A DNA stretch of 17,556 nt from CAYYYP01 sp964475985 (GTDB taxonomy: Bacteria > Bdellovibrionota > UBA1018 > CAYHWW01), in contig CAYYYP010000057.1 in assembly GCA_964475985.1 (NCBI GenBank), positions 1-17,556 on the forward strand, read 5' to 3'. Each line of letters begins with the position of its first letter. Position 1 is the first letter of the stretch. The notes beneath the pieces were generated by a model. It ran no database searches. It saw nothing but the letters and a program-made list of their open reading frames with translations, and was not told the DNA's origin. This document shows, piece by piece, positions 5,320 to 13,506 of this stretch. A program made the translations under genes and the position numbers.

Positions 5320-7791
5320 TTAGTGAAATAACCCCTTAAATAAACCTTTTGCTGCGTCGGGCAATTTTTCTTGAATATTAGTTTTTTCCAACTGCTTTTT
5401 CAGGGCCTCTTTGCCCTTCTCCTTTGCGGTATCGGCAACGGCGTTTTTAGCTAAGCTTTCCACGGAACGCCCCCAGTCGAAATGAGGATCCATGAGGGTG
5501 CCGGTGACGTGGGCGCTGAGGGCGGCCGCGTTGTAACGCCGATCCTTTGGAAATTGAGAACCCATCAATTCATACTTATCGATGAAATCGGCATCAAAAT
5601 TCATTTTGTAATCCACGATGGAGAGGTCGCCTGAGCCCTTAAGGTCCATACCCCGATTTTCAACTGCAGTGCCGGTTAGGTCCGTCATCCTTAGCGTACC
5701 ATTTGCCAAGGCAAATTTAGTTTGGATGGATTTGTAGTCACCTTTCCAATCGATGAGTCGATCGGAAATTTTCACTTTGCTGCGTGCGAAGGCAGGAAGT
5801 TTTTCCAGCACTTCAGAACGAATACGTTTGCCTACATCAAGGGTGGAAAAGGAAGCATTCAAGATGGAGAAGCTTCCTCCACCGTGCCAGTTCTGATTGA
5901 TTTCAGAGCGGTTGAGACCTTTACCGCCGAGATTCATTTTTGCGCCAATGGTGCCCTTAACGCTATCCTTAGCCACGGCCATCTGACTTTCGGCCATGCG
6001 CTGGGTATTGAGGCCTTGGGCTTCAAGATCGACCCCAACTTCCGGTAGTGCGGACCTTGCGTTCAAGGAGGAATTCATTTTCACTTGGCCATCAAACACC
6101 TGAAGACCAAATTGTTTGAGCTGAATCAGAAGATTATTGAATACGATTTGCCCCTTTAACTTTTGGACTAAAATCTTATTGGACACCAGCTTTGCGATAT
6201 TCAAATCAACGGTACCAGAGCTTTGGGCTAGGATCGGATTAGAACGTAAGGGTGCTAAACTTTGATTAAGATCTTCGTTCGCAGCCTTTGGGTTCGAAGA
6301 GTTGGCGTTGGATTTCTGATCATCCTTTGGCTTGCCCTTCTCTTTTTCGGAACGCTCTGGCGCTTTTTCATTCACCATCAATTCATCTAAATTGACTTCT
6401 TTTGCGTCAAAGCTTCCCCGAAGGACGGGTTTTTGGAAATTTTGCAGCGCAAGTTTTAATGTGCCGTCCAGGCCAGCCGACTTCAGACGAAGATCAAGAT
6501 CCTTAAGTTCATTGGTGCGAACTTCAATTTTCCCGTTCATCTCCACCGGTTTTTTTAGGGACGCGGTTTTAAGGTTCACTTCCTTTAGATTCATGTCTGC
6601 CGCGTAGGCCAAATGGTCTGATGGACCTTTTGCTTGGAGCGCCAATGAAATTTTACCGGAAAGGCCAGAATCACCAACCGCCGGCAACAAGCCACCGAGC
6701 CTGCCTAAATCTATTTCGTTTGAGCGCATTTCAAGATCAATGTTGGAAATAGGTGCTTCGGCACTTCCTGTATTCTGAACTTTAGCTTTTCCTTGAACGG
6801 AGACATCTGCGATACGGAAGGTCACTAATTCTAGATCAGTTCCGCTTTCTTGGAATTTACCTTTGCCTTCAAGTCTTAGAAGAACTCCTTTGGTTTTATG
6901 AAAGGTTCCGTTTTTTTCAATGTCGAGCTCATCGAGAATGAGACTAGCCTGACCATCTACTTGACTAAACACATGCTCGGCCGGGCCAGACGCTTTTAAA
7001 GATCCCTCTAAGGACAACGGACCTTTCACCTGAAGATCTGGACCTACTTTCACATCGATTTCTGCCTTAGCATCAAAGGGCATGACGGTTTGCGGAGAAA
7101 CATCTTTAAGATGTAATGAGAGATCTGGAATGTTAGCGGCAATTCCACTTGTCTCATCCTTGTAGGTGACCTTGGCGTGCTCAATGAGCAGCGTGATCCG
7201 GCTAGCTAGGAGCAACGGGGGAAGCTTTACGGGCTCGCTTTTGGTGGCCGCCGCATTGGGATCAGAGTTATTATCGCCGGAAGCAGATGAGCCCTTGGGA
7301 TCTTCCTTCACAATCGTAAGAAGATTGAGTTGGCCCTTGGAATTTTTTACGGCAAGTACTTCTGGATTATTCAGAACGACTTTCAATACCGGAGATCCAG
7401 AAAGCAGATTCAAGAAAGGAAGAAAAACACCTGCACTTTTCGTCTGTACCAGAACTTTGCCTTGGCTATCTTCAAGCTTGAGACCATCTACGTCAAATTT
7501 GATGTGACCCCAAAGATTGAGTTTGATGGAGCCAATGGATAGTTTTCCATTAATTCTTTGGTTTGCCGCCTTTTCGATTTCTGGTCGGTAGTGATTGACG
7601 TCAATAACCAGCGGCAAAACTACCACCGCAATTAGAGTAATGGCCACCAGTCCGAGAATGATTTTCACGATTAAACCACCACGCTCTCGGCTAGGCGAAG
7701 TGCGATGGGGATTGCCAGCCTTGCCTCCTACGAAAAGGCTTTGTAAATAACGTGATAAACCGTCAACTAAGCGCTCTGGACTTTTGTGCAT
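5320..7791 (-). CDS. AsmA-family envelope protein
   Basis: An 823-residue AsmA-like protein. Members are inner-membrane proteins with a large periplasmic beta-rich region, relatives of TamB, YhdP and VPS13-like lipid bridges, implicated in outer-membrane lipid homeostasis. A cytoplasmic N-terminal extension of about 40 residues precedes one membrane segment (about 42-63). The typical AsmA opening follows: IDVNHYRPEIEKAANQRING, then KLSIGSIKLNLWG. Beta-rich repeats follow. A Lys/Glu/Asn/Ser-rich linker (about 473-510) separates the N-terminal part from an AsmA C-terminal core (about 515-770, including GSGDLSIVDYKMNFDADFID), and the end is helical and lysine-rich. The ATG has GGGAG at 7798-7802, 6 nt away. 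It starts 23 nt after gatB, and its stop overlaps a potential start of the lipoprotein frame by 1 nt. The family is fairly certain; which paralogue it is cannot be told. Confidence 0.85.
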   Translation of the reverse strand: MHKSPERLVDGLSRYLQSLFVGGKAGNPHRTSPSRERGGLIVKIILGLVAITLIAVVVLPLVIDVNHYRPEIEKAANQRINGKLSIGSIKLNLWGHIKFDVDGLKLEDSQGKVLVQTKSAGVFLPFLNLLSGSPVLKVVLNNPEVLAVKNSKGQLNLLTIVKEDPKGSSASGDNNSDPNAAATKSEPVKLPPLLLASRITLLIEHAKVTYKDETSGIAANIPDLSLHLKDVSPQTVMPFDAKAEIDVKVGPDLQVKGPLSLEGSLKASGPAEHVFSQVDGQASLILDELDIEKNGTFHKTKGVLLRLEGKGKFQESGTDLELVTFRIADVSVQGKAKVQNTGSAEAPISNIDLEMRSNEIDLGRLGGLLPAVGDSGLSGKISLALQAKGPSDHLAYAADMNLKEVNLKTASLKKPVEMNGKIEVRTNELKDLDLRLKSAGLDGTLKLALQNFQKPVLRGSFDAKEVNLDELMVNEKAPERSEKEKGKPKDDQKSNANSSNPKAANEDLNQSLAPLRSNPILAQSSGTVDLNIAKLVSNKILVQKLKGQIVFNNLLIQLKQFGLQVFDGQVKMNSSLNARSALPEVGVDLEAQGLNTQRMAESQMAVAKDSVKGTIGAKMNLGGKGLNRSEINQNWHGGGSFSILNASFSTLDVGKRIRSEVLEKLPAFARSKVKISDRLIDWKGDYKSIQTKFALANGTLRMTDLTGTAVENRGMDLKGSGDLSIVDYKMNFDADFIDKYELMGSQFPKDRRYNAAALSAHVTGTLMDPHFDWGRSVESLAKNAVADTAKEKGKEALKKQLEKTNIQEKLPDAAKGLFKGLFH

Positions 7792-7814
7792 GAATCACTC
7801 CCGTTGACAGGAGT

Positions 7815-9278
7815 CTAGCCCTTGAGTTTACGTTTTAAAAGATCATTTATGACCTGGGGATTTGCTTTCCCCGCCAGTTGTTTCATCGCCTGACCGACAA
7901 AAAAGCCAAATAGCTTTTCTTTTCCGGAACGGTATTCCGCCAGCTGGGTTGCGTTCGCCGCAAAGATGGCGTCGATGGTTTTTTCTAAGACCGAAGTATC
8001 GGAAACTTGAGCTAAACCTTTTTCTTGGACGATTTGTTCTGGGGAATGGCCCGAAACGAACATTTCTTCGAAGACGGTTTTTGCGATGGAATTGCTGATT
8101 GTGCCGTTTTTAATGAGCAGAATCAATTCCCCGAGCGCCTTAGGGGTAACTGGAATTGATAAAGTTGGACTGGTGACCACATCGGCACTGCCATCGGTGG
8201 TCTTTAACATTCGCAATAGCTCGCCCATGACCCAGTTCGACACAGTTTTTGCTTCTCCGCAGACCTTCACGGTGGATTCAAAAAATTCCGCAAGCGCTTT
8301 TGAAGCAACGATCACTCCGGCATCGTAGGCTGGGATCCCAAATGAAGAAATGAAACGTTCCTTTTTTTGGTGCGGAAGCTCCGGTAGCTCTTTTTTCACT
8401 CCGTCGATAAAACTTGAAGTGATGTTCAAGGGCAAAAGATCAGGTTCCGGAAAATAGCGGTAGTCGTGGGCTTCTTCTTTGGAACGCAGACTGTAGGTGG
8501 CGCCACGCCCGCTGTCAAAACCACGGGTTTCTTGGACGACCTTGCCACCGGCTTTAATGACTTCAATCTGCCGATGGATTTCAAAATCAATGGCTTTTTC
8601 AACAAAACGAAAAGAATTTACATTTTTAATCTCTGCACGAGTTCCAAACTTTTCGGTGCCACGTGGGCGCACGGAAACGTTAGCGTCACAGCGAAAACTT
8701 CCCTCTTGGAGATTACCGTCGTTGATTCCGATGTACATTAGGATGGAATGCAGACCGCGCAGATAGGCGCCAGCTTCATCGGAACTACGAATGTCTGGTT
8801 CGCTTACGATTTCGATGAGCGGAACGCTGGAGCGGTTGAGGTTCACCATGGAATAGCCTTCCATGTGAATGGATTTTCCGGCGTCTTCTTCCATATGAAT
8901 ACGTGTGATGCCCACTCGCTTGGTAGTGGCCGCGCCCTTTAATTGAATTTCGATATGACCCTTAAGGCAGATGGGCTCATCAAACTGGCTGATTTGATAA
9001 CCCTTAGGGAGATCTGCGTAGAAATAGTTTTTACGGGAAAATACACTTCGCTTTTTGATGTCGCAGTTCAGGGCGAGACCCGCCCGTACGGCAAATTCTA
9101 CGGCCTTGTGGTTTAGAACCGGAAGGGCACCTGGCTGACCAGTGCAGATGGGACAAACGTTTGAATTCGAAGGGCTGTTGAAAAGCGTGCTGCACCGACA
9201 AAAAAGTTTGGTCTGGGTGAGAAGCTGGGCATGGACTTCAAGACCGATAACGGGTTCAAATTCTGGATCAAATGCCAT
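7815..9278 (-). CDS. gatB: Aspartyl/glutamyl-tRNA amidotransferase subunit B
   Basis: GatB, 487 residues, is the kinase and tRNA-binding subunit of the GatCAB complex. It phosphorylates Glu on Glu-tRNA(Gln), or Asp on Asp-tRNA(Asn), and uses ammonia from GatA to form the amide. The N-terminus EPVIGLEVHAQLLTQTKLF is diagnostic. The zinc-site Cys pairs C27/C29 and C42/C45 are present, as are NYFYADLPKGYQISQ, RIHMEEDAGKSIH and EIVSEPDIRSS. The C-terminal YqeY-like tail domain ends in the typical VINDLLKRKL. The ATG lies inside the 3' end of gatA (11-nt overlap), with GAGGTG just upstream. The complete GatCAB set suggests indirect synthesis of Gln-tRNA or Asn-tRNA (or both). Whether GlnRS or AsnRS is also present cannot be judged from this window. 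Confidence 0.98.
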   Translation of the reverse strand: MAFDPEFEPVIGLEVHAQLLTQTKLFCRCSTLFNSPSNSNVCPICTGQPGALPVLNHKAVEFAVRAGLALNCDIKKRSVFSRKNYFYADLPKGYQISQFDEPICLKGHIEIQLKGAATTKRVGITRIHMEEDAGKSIHMEGYSMVNLNRSSVPLIEIVSEPDIRSSDEAGAYLRGLHSILMYIGINDGNLQEGSFRCDANVSVRPRGTEKFGTRAEIKNVNSFRFVEKAIDFEIHRQIEVIKAGGKVVQETRGFDSGRGATYSLRSKEEAHDYRYFPEPDLLPLNITSSFIDGVKKELPELPHQKKERFISSFGIPAYDAGVIVASKALAEFFESTVKVCGEAKTVSNWVMGELLRMLKTTDGSADVVTSPTLSIPVTPKALGELILLIKNGTISNSIAKTVFEEMFVSGHSPEQIVQEKGLAQVSDTSVLEKTIDAIFAANATQLAEYRSGKEKLFGFFVGQAMKQLAGKANPQVINDLLKRKLKG

Positions 9279-10761
9279 AATTCACCTCTTCTGCATGCAC
9301 ATTCTGCTCAATAGTTCTCCCTAATGCGAGGAGCTTGCCTTCGGACAAAGGCGGGCCAATGAGCTGCGCACCGATGGGCAGGCTATTGGTATCCTTTCCA
9401 CAGGGGACGGAAATCGCAGGTAATCCGGCTAAGTTTACCGGAATTGTGAGGATATCGTTCAGGTACATTTGCAATGGATCGGAGGATTTTTCGCCGATCC
9501 GAAATGCCGTGGTCGGAGCTACGGGACCAAGCAGGACGTCGCATTCTTTAAAGGCACTGGTGAAGTCCTCTTGCAGCAAGCGACGCACGCGACACGCTTT
9601 TTTATAATAGGCATCGTAATAACCAGCGCTCAGGGCGAATGAACCTAGAATGATCCGGCGTTTCACTTCACCACCAAACTGACTACGTGTCTTACAATAC
9701 ATTTCATTTAGGGTTGCACCAGGAATCCGTGGGCCAAACCGCAAACCATCAAACCGGGAAAGATTGCTCGAAGCTTCGGAAACCGCGATGATGTAATAGA
9801 CGGCAACGCAATACCGCGTGTGCGGAAGACTGACTTCCTTAACTGTGTGACCCTGACCTTCAAAATGTTTTATAACTTTATCCAAAGAGGCCTTCACTTC
9901 AGGTTGAAGACCAGCGCTAAAGTATTCACGCGGTAGGCCGATTTTTAGCGGCGCTAGTTTTCCGCCTCGGCTTTGCGTGAGATCGTTCATGGCTTTAAGG
10001 TAATCTTGCGGTTTTTGCGCAAGCAAGGTGGAGTCGTGCTCAAGAGCCCGGGAAGGATTGGAACCGGCAATGGCCGAAAGTAGTATTGCCGTATCTTCGC
10101 AGGTGGGCGCAAGAGGTCCAATTTGATCCAGAGAACTTGCAAAAGCCACCAAACCGAATCGGCTAACTAGCCCATAGGTGGGCTTAAGGCCCACCACTCC
10201 ACAGTAAGCGGCCGGCAAACGTATGGAACCGCCGGTATCGCTGCCAAGACTACCTAAAACGAGGCCTGCCTTTACACTTGCCGCTGAACCTCCGCTGGAA
10301 CCACCGGGTACTCTCGTCGGATCCACGGGATTTTTTACGGGACCGAAGGCCGAATTTTCATTGCTTCCGCCCATGGCAAATTCATCCATGTTCAGTTTAC
10401 CGATGAAAATGCTTTTTTCGGCCCGCAATCGAGCGGTAACGTCTGCATCGAAGGGTGCGACATAATTTTCTAGAATTTTTGAGGCGCAAGTAGAGCGCTC
10501 CCCTTTGATATGAATATTATCTTTAATACCCAGGGGCATGCCCGTGAGCGCAGATGTCGATCCATTCGTTTTGTCATCAAGCGCTGCGGAAGCTTTGGTG
10601 GCCTCTACTTTTGATAGGCTGAGAAACGAATTGGTAACATCTGCTTCGGATTTTTTTAGAAAGTGTTGAGTGATTTCCGCGTAGGAGATTTCCTTGCGTT
10701 TCACCCGCTCCTGAAAATGCAAAAAAACGGAACTACCTGGAGTTCTTTCAGTTTGACTCAT
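9268..10761 (-). CDS. gatA: Aspartyl/glutamyl-tRNA amidotransferase subunit A
   Basis: GatA, 497 residues, is the glutaminase subunit that releases ammonia from glutamine and channels it to GatB. The amidase-signature triad is intact: Lys80 (GIKDN), cis-Ser155 (PGGSSGGSAASV) and nucleophile Ser179 (SDTGGSIRLPAAYCG). The usual blocks KLNMDEFAMGGSNENSAFG and VGLKPTYGLVSRFG flank it. The end reads NLAGLPAISVPCG and GAQLIGPPLSEGKLL, as in the family. The ATG lies within gatC (14-nt overlap), and the stop is 11 nt inside gatB, so A, B and C are translationally linked and probably made in fixed ratio. No anomalies are seen. Confidence 0.98.
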   Translation of the reverse strand: MSQTERTPGSSVFLHFQERVKRKEISYAEITQHFLKKSEADVTNSFLSLSKVEATKASAALDDKTNGSTSALTGMPLGIKDNIHIKGERSTCASKILENYVAPFDADVTARLRAEKSIFIGKLNMDEFAMGGSNENSAFGPVKNPVDPTRVPGGSSGGSAASVKAGLVLGSLGSDTGGSIRLPAAYCGVVGLKPTYGLVSRFGLVAFASSLDQIGPLAPTCEDTAILLSAIAGSNPSRALEHDSTLLAQKPQDYLKAMNDLTQSRGGKLAPLKIGLPREYFSAGLQPEVKASLDKVIKHFEGQGHTVKEVSLPHTRYCVAVYYIIAVSEASSNLSRFDGLRFGPRIPGATLNEMYCKTRSQFGGEVKRRIILGSFALSAGYYDAYYKKACRVRRLLQEDFTSAFKECDVLLGPVAPTTAFRIGEKSSDPLQMYLNDILTIPVNLAGLPAISVPCGKDTNSLPIGAQLIGPPLSEGKLLALGRTIEQNVHAEEVNYGI

Positions 10762-11086
10762 CGGAACCTCCGATGACTTGGGGCACTTTGTAGTTATCGT
10801 AGAGAGATTCCTGCGAAAGGGTTACGAGGCCCTGAGGATTTTCAAAGGGGCGCACTTCATCCTTCGCAAGAACGCTGGTTTGGGTGGCAAATTCATAACC
10901 TGAATTTTCAAATGGATGCACCATGGGCTGAACCCCTTTTTCATCAAGGTATGAATTGAGTTCGTTCAAGGTGCCAATGTACTGGAGCACATCGGCGATT
11001 TGATTCGAGAAGGTTTTCACTTCGGTTGCCGACAACTCGAGTCTTGAGAGTTCGGCTACGCGGCGAACATCATTTTCCGTAAACAT
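10748..11086 (-). CDS. gatC: Aspartyl/glutamyl-tRNA amidotransferase subunit C
   Basis: GatC, 112 residues, is the small subunit that wraps around and stabilises the GatA-GatB interface. Family features are visible: the N-terminal helix DVRRVAELSRLELSATEV, QIADVLQYIGTLNELN, and the extended central segment with VQPMVHP and AKDEVRP. The frame also opens at a GTG (11098), but that codon is part of the ribosome site AGAGGTG (11096-11102). The ATG at 11086, 9 nt downstream of it, is therefore the likely start. It follows the helicase stop by 14 nt and overlaps gatA by 14 nt. The C-terminus is slightly longer than in short GatC proteins, with a polar ending. Confidence 0.95.
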   Translation of the reverse strand: MFTENDVRRVAELSRLELSATEVKTFSNQIADVLQYIGTLNELNSYLDEKGVQPMVHPFENSGYEFATQTSVLAKDEVRPFENPQGLVTLSQESLYDNYKVPQVIGGSDESN

Positions 11087-11095
11087 ATTTGTATT

Positions 11096-11102
11096 CACCT
11101 CT
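11096..11102 (-). promoter_or_regulatory. Shine-Dalgarno of gatC overlapping the pcrA stop
   Basis: AGAGGTG sits 9 nt before the ATG at 11086 and shares bases with the TAG stop of the helicase gene (11101-11103). It rules out the GTG at 11098 as the gatC start and couples the two genes closely. Confidence 0.65.
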
Positions 11103-13506
11103 ACACATCTTCTAAATACTCAACTTCCAGGAATCGCAACATGAACTTTTTTGTTCCATTTTTTTGGAATTCAATCGTGACCTTTTGATTTGTGCCAATT
11201 CCTTCGGAAGCGCGAATGATACCAATCCCGTAGGACTGGTGCCGCACCTTTTTGCCGACCAGCCCGCTAGAATAACTTGGTGATTGGTCCATGGAGGAAT
11301 CCGTGGAAAATCCTGACGAACGTGCCGGTACAGAATTCGAAGAAATATTTCCGCGACTGCCCTGATTATGGGAGCGCTCAAAGGGAGCCGCATCCCGGTG
11401 GCGAGAATGTGTCCTGGAGAAATCGTGAAGCTGCGTTAGGTTGGGGGGAATTTCATCGAAGAATCGAGACGGTTCATAGTACATGATGTTGCCGTAGACC
11501 CTTCGACAGGCGGCGCTAGTCATAAATAAAACTTGTTCAGCTCTCGTCATGCCGACGTAACAAAGCCTACGCTCCTCCTCGAGGTCATCGTTACTGAAGT
11601 CATCGCCATCCTGCCCACGTAGAGAAGGAAAAAGGCCATCTTCAAGACCGACCATGTAAACCACGGGAAACTCAAGGCCTTTGCTGGTGTGAAGCGTCAT
11701 GAGGGAAACGCTTCCGGTGAGGCTTTGCTGTTCTTCCGCCGCGGTGCGATCGGTTACTAAAGCGATATCCTCTAAAAAAAGACTTAGAAGTTTTACGGCC
11801 GGAACTTGTTCGTTGGAAATACTCTCTTCGAAGTCGGCGATTACCGAACTCAACTCCTGTAAGTTTTCAATGCGAGCGAGGGATTCTTCCGTCGCCTCTA
11901 CCCGCAGTGCTTCGATGTAGCCGGTGCGAGTCAGGACTTCGGTATAAAACTCAGAAAGCGGTAAAGTTTCCGCAATGGTGCGCAAATCTGAAATGAGGGC
12001 AAAAAATTCAGTGACCTTTTTGGCGGTGTTGCCCGTAAGGCGCCCCGTAGCCACGGCCTCTTTTGCGGCGAGCGAAAAAGTGGACCCCCGCTCCATCTGA
12101 AGCGCTTCAATTTTTTCGATGGTAGTTTTACCGATGCTGCGTTGGGGTACGTTGATGATGCGTCGAAATCCGAGGGAATCGTTGTCATTTGCGATGACGC
12201 GCAGGAACGCAATGGCGTCCTTTACTTCTTTGCGGTCGTAGAACTTAAGCCCACCGATGATAACGTAGGAAATTTTTTCGCGCCTAAGAACATCTTCAAG
12301 GAGCCGGGACTGAGCGTTGGTGCGATAAAAAATTGCGACGTCTTTATAGGTAAATTTTTGCGTGCAGGCCTGTTGAATGGACCGAGCAACAAACTCTGCT
12401 TCTTGGAGATCATCCGCCAATTGAATGCGATAAATGGGGTCGCCTTCCGGGTTTTCCGTCCATAAAGTTTTTACTTTGCGGGAACTGTTATGGCTGATGA
12501 CGTGGGAGCTTGCTTTGATGATGTTTTTGGTTGAGCGGTAATTTTGCTCAAGCTTAACGATATGAGTGTCGGGATAATCCTTTTCGAAATCAAGGATGTT
12601 ACGGATATCGGCTCCACGCCAGCGGTAGATGGATTGGTCCTCATCACCGACTACACAAAGATTGCGGAATTTCTGGGCTAATAAAGTGATAACCAGATAC
12701 TGCGCACGATTGGTGTCCTGATATTCATCGACGTGAATGTAGCGAAATAGATTTTGATACCGCTCAAGGACATCGGGATTCGAATTTAGGAGTTTGTAAG
12801 TCAAGGTGATGATTTCACCAAAATCGATAGAGTTACTTTTAAATAATTCTTGTTGGTAAAGCTCATAAACCTTAACTAAGTTTTTTGTATAATAATCAAA
12901 GGCCTCTTGGGCGAGATCCTGGGGCTCAAAACAGGAACACTTGGCTTTGTTGATGGAATATTGAAATGATTTGGGTGAAAATGTTTTGTCGCTTAAATCT
13001 AGCTTTTTAAAGCAATCCTTAACCATGGAAAGTTGGTCAGAATCATCAAGGATTTGGAACTGCGAAGTGTACGGAAGCGATGAGAGTTCACGCCTTAAAA
13101 TTTTGGTGCAAACGGCATGGAAAGTTCCGATCAGAGGCTGCTGTGAAAGCATGGGATCAATCCAAAAAGGCTGGGGTTGACTCCATTGATCGGGATCAAA
13201 ACCTAAAGTTTTAGCTACCCTTGCCCGCATTTCGCCGGCGGCCTTATTTGTGAACGTCACCGCAAGAATTTCTGAGGGCCTTACGCCACGATTTTGGATG
13301 AGATGAGCGATTCTCGCCGTGAGCATCTTGGTTTTGCCGCTACCGGCGCCCGCCACTACGAGAAGGGGGCCTTCGGTCCTAAGGGCGCCTTCTCTTTGAC
13401 GCTCGTTCAGACCACTCAAAATCGCTTGGTTGTAATTTCCCTCCGGCATCAGCTCGAAGTTCATATTCGCGGGCGAAAGATGGGAAAATGGCTCGTTTAT
13501 AATCAT
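11101..13506 (-). CDS. pcrA: UvrD/PcrA-type superfamily 1A 3'-5' DNA helicase
   Basis: An 801-residue ATP-dependent DNA helicase involved in nucleotide excision repair, mismatch repair and removal of RecA or RNA polymerase from DNA. SF1A motifs appear in order: Q-motif LNERQREGAL, Walker A GAGSGKT (53-59), TFTNKAAGEMR, VDEYQDTNRAQ (about 259), GDEDQSIYRWRGAD, EQNYRST, TLHTSKGLEFPVVY with GLEDGLFPS, and EERRLCYVGMTRA. A low-complexity Ser-rich stretch (about 700-745) is followed by the UvrD/PcrA Tudor-like RNA-polymerase-binding domain (GKKVRHQSYGIGII to the end). Most PcrA/UvrD proteins have about 720-750 residues; the extra length is a 25-residue N-terminal lead and the Ser-rich linker. The ATG overlaps the glmS stop by 1 nt (TGATG), and a GTG one codon upstream is also open. 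Whether to call it PcrA or UvrD is a matter of convention. Confidence 0.95.
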   Translation of the reverse strand: MIINEPFSHLSPANMNFELMPEGNYNQAILSGLNERQREGALRTEGPLLVVAGAGSGKTKMLTARIAHLIQNRGVRPSEILAVTFTNKAAGEMRARVAKTLGFDPDQWSQPQPFWIDPMLSQQPLIGTFHAVCTKILRRELSSLPYTSQFQILDDSDQLSMVKDCFKKLDLSDKTFSPKSFQYSINKAKCSCFEPQDLAQEAFDYYTKNLVKVYELYQQELFKSNSIDFGEIITLTYKLLNSNPDVLERYQNLFRYIHVDEYQDTNRAQYLVITLLAQKFRNLCVVGDEDQSIYRWRGADIRNILDFEKDYPDTHIVKLEQNYRSTKNIIKASSHVISHNSSRKVKTLWTENPEGDPIYRIQLADDLQEAEFVARSIQQACTQKFTYKDVAIFYRTNAQSRLLEDVLRREKISYVIIGGLKFYDRKEVKDAIAFLRVIANDNDSLGFRRIINVPQRSIGKTTIEKIEALQMERGSTFSLAAKEAVATGRLTGNTAKKVTEFFALISDLRTIAETLPLSEFYTEVLTRTGYIEALRVEATEESLARIENLQELSSVIADFEESISNEQVPAVKLLSLFLEDIALVTDRTAAEEQQSLTGSVSLMTLHTSKGLEFPVVYMVGLEDGLFPSLRGQDGDDFSNDDLEEERRLCYVGMTRAEQVLFMTSAACRRVYGNIMYYEPSRFFDEIPPNLTQLHDFSRTHSRHRDAAPFERSHNQGSRGNISSNSVPARSSGFSTDSSMDQSPSYSSGLVGKKVRHQSYGIGIIRASEGIGTNQKVTIEFQKNGTKKFMLRFLEVEYLEDV

